DNA from: Gymnothorax reevesii
Taxonomy: Eukaryota; Chordata; Actinopteri; Anguilliformes; Muraenidae
NCBI GenBank assembly: GCA_029721435.1
Contig: CM056576.1
Coordinates: 70,759,876 to 70,823,875, forward strand
DNA: 64,000 nt
Direction: 5' to 3'
Shown here: positions 58,644 through 64,000 of the stretch, one piece after another
Layout of the letters: every line of letters begins with the position of its first letter
Position numbering within the stretch: position 1 is the first letter of the stretch
Made by a program: the position numbers and the translations under genes
Notes under the pieces: generated by a model
Told to the model about the DNA's origin: nothing
The model's input: the letters and a program-made list of their open reading frames with translations, nothing else
The model's database searches: none

Positions 58644-58998
58644 CTGGGCATATGATTGCCTCAGCCAGGAGAACTTCCAGCATCTCACGGTGAACCATTC
58701 CCTCAACTTTGTTGATCCTGCCTCCACCGGCGTGCACACTCAAAATATTGAATGCCAATGGTGGCAGATCAAGCGGTCCCTGCCATCCACACATACTAGC
58801 AGCGACGGCTTAGGTTTTTATCTGGCCGAGTACATGTGGCAAGGTAAACACAGGGGCGTCGACCACTTTACTCAAATTTTATCCGAGATCCTGCTACAGT
58901 ACGCGCCACCTAAGAGCATGTACGATCTTGCCGCCAATCTCCAGACTTCTGTTTTGGCAAAGGTCACCTATGAGGTCCGAAGAAAGAAAGAAAAATAA
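58640..58998 (+). pseudogene. ISXO2-like (Merlin-type) transposase, C-terminal fragment
   Basis: About 115 codons with NFQHLTVNHSLNFVDP, then GVHTQNIECQWWQIKRSLP and LAEYMWQGKH. The VNHS…FVDP…HTQxIE…W pattern is that of DDE transposases of the IS1595/ISXO2 group, which Merlin elements of animals share. The Glu in HTQNIE is the likely third catalytic residue. The N-terminal catalytic region is lost at the hairpin repeat, whose right arm supplies the first codons of the frame. The reading ends in a lysine-rich tail at 58998. A fragment, not a working enzyme. Confidence 0.6.
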
Positions 58999-58999
58999 A

Positions 59000-59363
59000 A
59001 CTTTTCACCTGGAACCACATTATTTACAGTTCCAGCACACAGCCCCCCCTCACTCACCCAAAGACATTGCTGCTACCTCAGGACCCCCAACCCCGGGAAA
59101 CAGTATTATCTGCACACCGAGACATCATAACTAGAATAATATCATAAAGCCAACCTCAATGTAAGCCCCAAACATAATGTTGTTAAGCACTCGGCAAGCT
59201 AAAGTACACAAATTATAATGTAAGCAGAGGTCCAGATGTGAACAACAACACCCCGCAATGACACAAACGGCTAGGTGTTGAACATACTAGCGCACAGAAA
59301 CTGAGCGCTCGCCCTTGCCGCATGCACGTGCCTATGTGATATCGCGAATTATGCATACAGTGC
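59000..59363. other. unassigned sequence
   Basis: Nothing recognised. Confidence 0.4.
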
Positions 59364-59368
59364 GCATG

Positions 59369-60602
59369 TGTTATGATTCTGCTCTGTTTGCCATGTTTTT
59401 GATGTTCTGCCTGTTCTCTGTATTGCATATCATGCCTTGGATTATGTATTGAGATTTGGTTACTTATATTTGTTCACGTATTGACTAGTTTAGTTTTTCC
59501 ATGTTTTGCATATTACCATAGTTTCATTCCGGTCCATGTTTTTGTTTCTGCCATGCACTGCACTTTTATCTTCCCCTGTCTGGTCTCTTGTCTTGTCATT
59601 GCTCACAGCCCCAGTATTGCGTGCCACTCTTTCAGGTGATTTAATGGTTTCTGGATTGCAACCATTCCTTCCAATCTCCTTAACTTCCTTCGCCTTGCTT
59701 TTCTATATTACTAACACATGCTAATGGTTTATTATTTTTGCTACTAACACAAACTAACATTGTATATAATACTAACTTACTAACAAGCACTAAGGGATTG
59801 CATAGCTGCACTTACTAATTGATTAACAAGCTCTCAGGACTCGCCCTGTTCTAATCTCCGCCTCTTGTCTCTCCCTAATCTTCTCTGCTGTGTTTCTGTG
59901 GATTCTCCACACCTGCTCACGCTGTCCTTTCTCTAATTATCTATGCATGTTAGAACTCCTTGACCGGAGCTGTATATCTGTCTTTTGGATTGTCTTGTGA
60001 TCCCTGTCCGCGTTTTGGCTGTTGCCTATTTAATGTGATTAGGTTCTTCCTCATGTTCCCTCGTTTGTAATCAGTCTGACTTCCTCCACCTGTGTTGTGT
60101 TAAGCATGTGACTTCCCGTGAGTGTATATTACGAGTCTTTTCACAGCACTTCCTTGTCAGAACGTTTCTCTTGTTTACCTGTGCTGCTATTTCTTCGCCT
60201 TGTACTCATAGTGTTACTTTTCTGACTGGACCGTCCGACTTACGATTTTTGGCTCTGCTCTTTGGTATTATTGTCTGCATCTGTTTACGAATCCTTTTTG
60301 CCCAACTATGAGTTTTGTGATTGCTGCCCTGGTATTCGACTGTTTACGCCCACTGGATTTTAGCTTTTGCTTCTCTGACATACCTGTGCCTGTATACTGA
60401 ACCTATTTTTGCCCGAACATGAGTATTGTGATTGGTGCCCTGTTTACGGTTCTGGATTTCAGCCTTTGGATTCTGATTTTTGTATTGCGGACATTGTACC
60501 ATTGCCTGCTCTGTTGGGGGTCCACCCCCCCTCCAAAAATAAAGCCTCCCTTTTTTTGTACTCTCTGGTGCTCACTTGTGGTTCCTATACGTAATCCTGA
60601 CA
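59369..60602 (+). mobile_element. solo LTR, gypsy-type, with perfect duplication
   Basis: TGTTATGATTCTGC … GTAATCCTGACA, 1234 bp, AATAAA near 60538. Perfect 5-bp duplication gcatg at 59364-59368 and 60603-60607. Homologous to the LTRs at 14353 and 37365. Confidence 0.92.
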
Positions 60603-60833
60603 GCATGCCCCAGTATTGTCATCAGTGTCATGGCTGCCACATTTTTAGGATATTAGCATGTATAGCCGCTCTACGGTTACGACCGGGGCATAGTAGGTCA
60701 TAATTAATGTAAATGTGTGTGTTTGTATTTTCCGCCTCCTTGTGGCAGGCTGGTGCTGTTTTGTTTGTGCTCTCCTCTGTTCAGTAGGTGTGTCGGCCGA
60801 TGATTGGTCCAGAAACTGAGGCGCTGCTGTTAA

Positions 60834-62527
60834 CCCTTGTGTTGCCTTGCGGGTCAAAATTGACCCACTTCCATGTTTAACTGTAGAAAAAATACCTTAA
60901 ACTATCTTTTTCCAACTTGAAATTTTATGACTTTTCCTAAAGGGACCCCATCATTAGAAAAAGTGAAACTTTGTTTATGTTTATGTTTCCTTGTGGGCTG
61001 TACACCACTAAGGTACAAAGATTGTCTTATGGGTCATTTTTGACCCGTGAATTATAAAAGCATTTAAACATCAGAAAAAAGTTTCAAGGCCACACACAAA
61101 CTCTCTAATACACAGATACACACCAACACACACACACACACACACAGACACACAAATATATCAAAGAAACTGGATTGATGAACGAATTGAACTTGCATTT
61201 GACCTGCGCCTGCACTTGATCTGCAGCTAACCCCTCACATCACACAAGCTCCTAGACAAAACAAAAAAAACAATCTCAGACATAATAAAATCAAATTCAG
61301 TATAGAGGGTATAAAGGTATCCTGAATCAAAGGACCCCCAGTTGGCTCCTTGCTGAAGCCATGAATAGACATTTCACTGTCCAACAGGTCCTGGATGAGA
61401 TGTTTTCAGGAGCTCAGGAGGAACAAGAGGATGAAGATGTATCTGAAGAGGAAGATGGAGAGGAATGCAACCCAGGGGATGATGCATCTTCAAATGAAGA
61501 AGAGGAGGAAATCCTTCAAGCTGACAGAGAGACATTTTTGTCAAAGAACAGCAAAATTACATGGTCCTCATCAAATTCAGTCAGCAACCAGGGAAGAAAA
61601 GCAGCACCAAACATCATAAGGATGACTCCAGGGCCAACAAGGTATTCAGCTGCCTGTGTCCAGGACATTTCATCCACCTTTCTCCTGTTCATCACACCAG
61701 CCATGGAAAAAAAAATCATCCTGGAGAATACAAATTTGGAGGGTTTCCGGAAATATGGAAAAAACTGGAAAAATATGGATGAGATTGGCTTGCATGGCTA
61801 CATAGGGCTTTTGATATTAGCAGGTGTATATAGGTCCCGTGGCGAGGCTACATATAGTGTCTGGGATGCAGAGAGTGGAAGGGAAATTTTTCGTGCCACA
61901 ATGCCGCTGAAAATCTTTCACACTTTCTCAAGAATGCTGAGATATGGCAACCGTGAGTCAAGACCAGCATGGTGTGTGGCGGACAAAGTGGCAGCCATCA
62001 GAGAGGTCTGGGACAAGTGGGTTGAGCGTCTGCCATACCTCTACAACCCTGAGCCTGAAGTCACAGTAGATGTATAATTCACTTATTCAAATACTTGTAC
62101 AATACTTGTATAATTCACTTTCTAAAAAATATAAAAGAATAAACTTGACAAAACAGTTCCAGATTTGACAGTTTTTTTCCCTTTCAATATAATTAATTCA
62201 GAAGTAATTACATTATATTTATATAATAGCAATTATAAACCTTTACTGTGTAAAAGAAAAGTGTTATGACAGTTTGTTTGTGGTAAAAAAGAAAAATGTG
62301 TAATAATGGTCATTGGTGATCGTCTTTTTGTACTGTGTAACAAAAAATACATGAAAAAAATGAACTAAATTGAGTTGAAATGATAAATAACATGTTGTTT
62401 CATCATGAAAAATATATTTTGGATTTAAAATTCAATTCAGCTGCTTTGTTTTGGGGCTTTGGTAAGGCGGGTCATTTTTGACCCGTAGGACAAGGGGAGT
62501 AAACAGAATGTTAAGATCGCACAAGGG
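60834..62527 (+). mobile_element. piggyBac-like element, deleted
   Basis: TTAA duplications at 60830-60833 and 62528-62531. Ends CCCTTGTG and CACAAGGG. Inner sequences near both ends repeat the phrase gggtcaaaa(t/a)tgaccc. 1694 bp; the transposase is truncated, so it would need a partner in trans. Confidence 0.9.
61361..62077 (+). pseudogene. piggyBac-like transposase, N-terminal part
   Basis: 238 codons from an ATG. Residues about 17-50 are a Glu/Asp-rich acidic region. Then the N-terminal part of the DDE_Tnp_1_7 region follows: NLEGFRKYGKNWKNMDEIGL, HGYIGLLILAGVYRSRGEAT, SRMLRYGNRESRPAW. The frame ends VTVDV, right at the first catalytic Asp (normally in a TVDE-like context). The remaining 300 or so residues, with the other catalytic Asps and the Cys-rich finger, are missing. 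A deletion after codon 238 explains the short element. Confidence 0.88.
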
Positions 62528-62544
62528 TTAAAGGGGGACATGCC

Positions 62545-62700
62545 GGTACCAAGGACTGTATAAAAGATGGACGGCCGAACGTCTCCTGAAAAGTGAAGCA
62601 AAAGCGTCTCGATCGCCAACTACTGGCAGGCTGCAGTACAAATTATAGGCCCGCCCCCTCCATGTTAGTGAAGGGGAGAAATGCGAGACAGGAAAAATTG
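62545..62700. repeat. possible dispersed repeat
   Basis: The text tataaaagatggacggccga … ggcccgccccctccatgtta resembles a repeat seen in many teleost genomes, as far as I remember. No gene. Confidence 0.4.
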
Positions 62701-64000
62701 TGTACATGAAAAATAATTTATTTCTGAAGATGGTTTCTTTATTTTTAGAAAGTTCTTACCATACTAGTATATATTCTAGCGTCAATTTTTCTGATCAGTT
62801 TTCTGTAAACCTTTTATTTGATATTATGCAAAAGGGGCGTGTAGTCATAATAAACACAGTGATTGACAACCGCAGTGCGCGTGGACTAAGTCCCGATAGC
62901 GCCTGCCCCCTGCGTACTTCGTTTTGTGAATAGTAATTTCGCGTAGAGCTGGAGCGGGAACGTCGACAGGAGGCTTGACGTTATCTGACATTCTTCACAG
63001 CTAACAGCGATTGAGCTTCAAGCAGGGCAGACTGCAACCAAAAACGACGAAATGAGTTGCTCTGCTGTGAATTTCACTTACAAGTTAACCGTCCGGACCG
63101 ATGGAAAGGATCTTTGCAGTTTTTTTGGAAAGTTAATTTTATTTTCTGTTTGTTGAAGTTGTACAGTCAGTGAAGTTATTACCAAGTAAGCTAGCTACCT
63201 TGGCTACGTTAAGACAGCAAGCAGAGTAGCAGACGTTTAAGTTACGATGAATATGGAGAAAATGGTTATCGGTAGCCATTCGTAACTGGCAAAATATACA
63301 TTTTTAATTTTGGAGAATACCTATTAAGGTAAGCTTTTGAATGAAGTCAACGGCTCTGTGTCATATAATGTCGTTCTTATGTACTTGAACTTGAAATTTT
63401 GAGCCAGTGCCGTAGTAGGTTCAGCCTTTAGCTTCCAGTTCTGCCGTCGGTATCTCGGAATTTTAGAACGAACAGAGACTGCGAGTGTCTCGGCCCGGTA
63501 GGAATTCTGCTTGATGTCGCTTAGGCTAATAAAGGGTAAAGGCTGTAGCGAGCTAATCTACCTTTCAACAGACGAGCCCGAGGTTCGAGTGTTTTCGTAA
63601 GCATCAGCAAGCCAACTTCTCGTTTTTCAGTGGGTAACGTCAATACAACTTTAGTCCAACCTTATTTTGTAATCCTACGGACAGCGGCTAAAACTGCTAG
63701 GAAAACTAATTGGATCAATGGTACAGATTATTTTACCAACGAAAGTATGACAAAAATTAGACTTACCGAAAGTGGATTCCATTCATTCATACTTTCAATG
63801 TGAATTCGGCAGGTTTCGGATGAAATTACGGATGGAATCAATGCATCTACTTCAGTGGAATTGGCTCGTTAACGGGATAACTCTTAAAAGATTGATCGGA
63901 CGAAGTATCGAGAAAAGCTGACATTTCGAGTTTGGCCTGGAAAGAGAAGGGGCACAAACTGTAAATGAGGGAGTGGTGTAAACTGGGAATAATAACATTT
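62701..64000. other. unassigned, possibly promoter-like sequence
   Basis: CpG-containing sequence around 62860-63060, a possible donor ggtaagctt near 63330, and no convincing open frame. It might be the 5' end of a gene beyond the window, but nothing identifies it. Confidence 0.3.

Noticed and set aside
63056..63330. Possible first exon of a host gene
   Set aside because: There is an ATG and a donor-like site, but no open frame of useful length and no recognisable protein.

Overview
The window looks like intergenic, transposon-saturated DNA from a ray-finned fish. It carries a Rex3-type RTE retrotransposon, an L1/Tx1-like LINE, tRNA-derived SINEs of the teleost V-SINE style, several Tc1 elements, hAT and piggyBac elements and gypsy-type solo LTRs. 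I recognise no ordinary single-copy host gene. Almost every long open frame belongs to a mobile element or is a shadow of one.

Layout. 0-12 kb: old Tc1 ends, a SINE with a perfect target-site duplication (TSD), GGAC-rich dispersed repeats, a direct-repeat pair (5.0 and 9.4 kb) of which only the first copy holds a MITE, microsatellites, and a 0.94-kb palindrome (8.1-9.05 kb). 12-17 kb: a minus-strand SAP-domain ORF and a gypsy-type remnant (5' LTR, gag, protease), whose LTR is split by a MITE with a 9-bp TSD. 18-34.5 kb: the most informative locus, an intron-rich minus-strand THAP-domain transposase gene (Kolobok-like by my reading). Eleven exons can be placed, and the right end is a TTAA-flanked terminus. 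It is broken by stops and frameshifts and was invaded by a Rex3 LINE (5' leader), a Tc1 (intron 1), a solo LTR (exon 7), a MITE (intron 8) and a hAT (intron 9).

34.6-39.1 kb: an unidentified decayed coding block, a Tc1 fragment holding a SINE, and a second Tc1 holding a solo LTR. 39.9-46.5 kb: a three-level nest, a hAT-type MITE containing a full-length L1 containing a SINE, with TSDs at every level; L1 ORF1 is open, and ORF2 is open apart from the SINE, which fell between two codons. 47.6-51.5 kb: a LINE ORF1 remnant, apparently split by a 2.6-kb inverted-repeat element that contains its own LTR. 52.7-54.4 kb: a 1.73-kb nearly perfect palindrome centred on a MITE. 55.6-62.5 kb: Tc1 and LINE pieces, a hairpin repeat abutting an ISXO2/Merlin-like transposase fragment, a solo LTR with a perfect TSD, and a piggyBac-like element truncated at its transposase. 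62.6-64 kb: no gene identified.

The genes do not form a pathway. The record here is one of successive insertions, and the nesting gives their relative ages. All identifications rest on motifs read by eye; no database search was possible.
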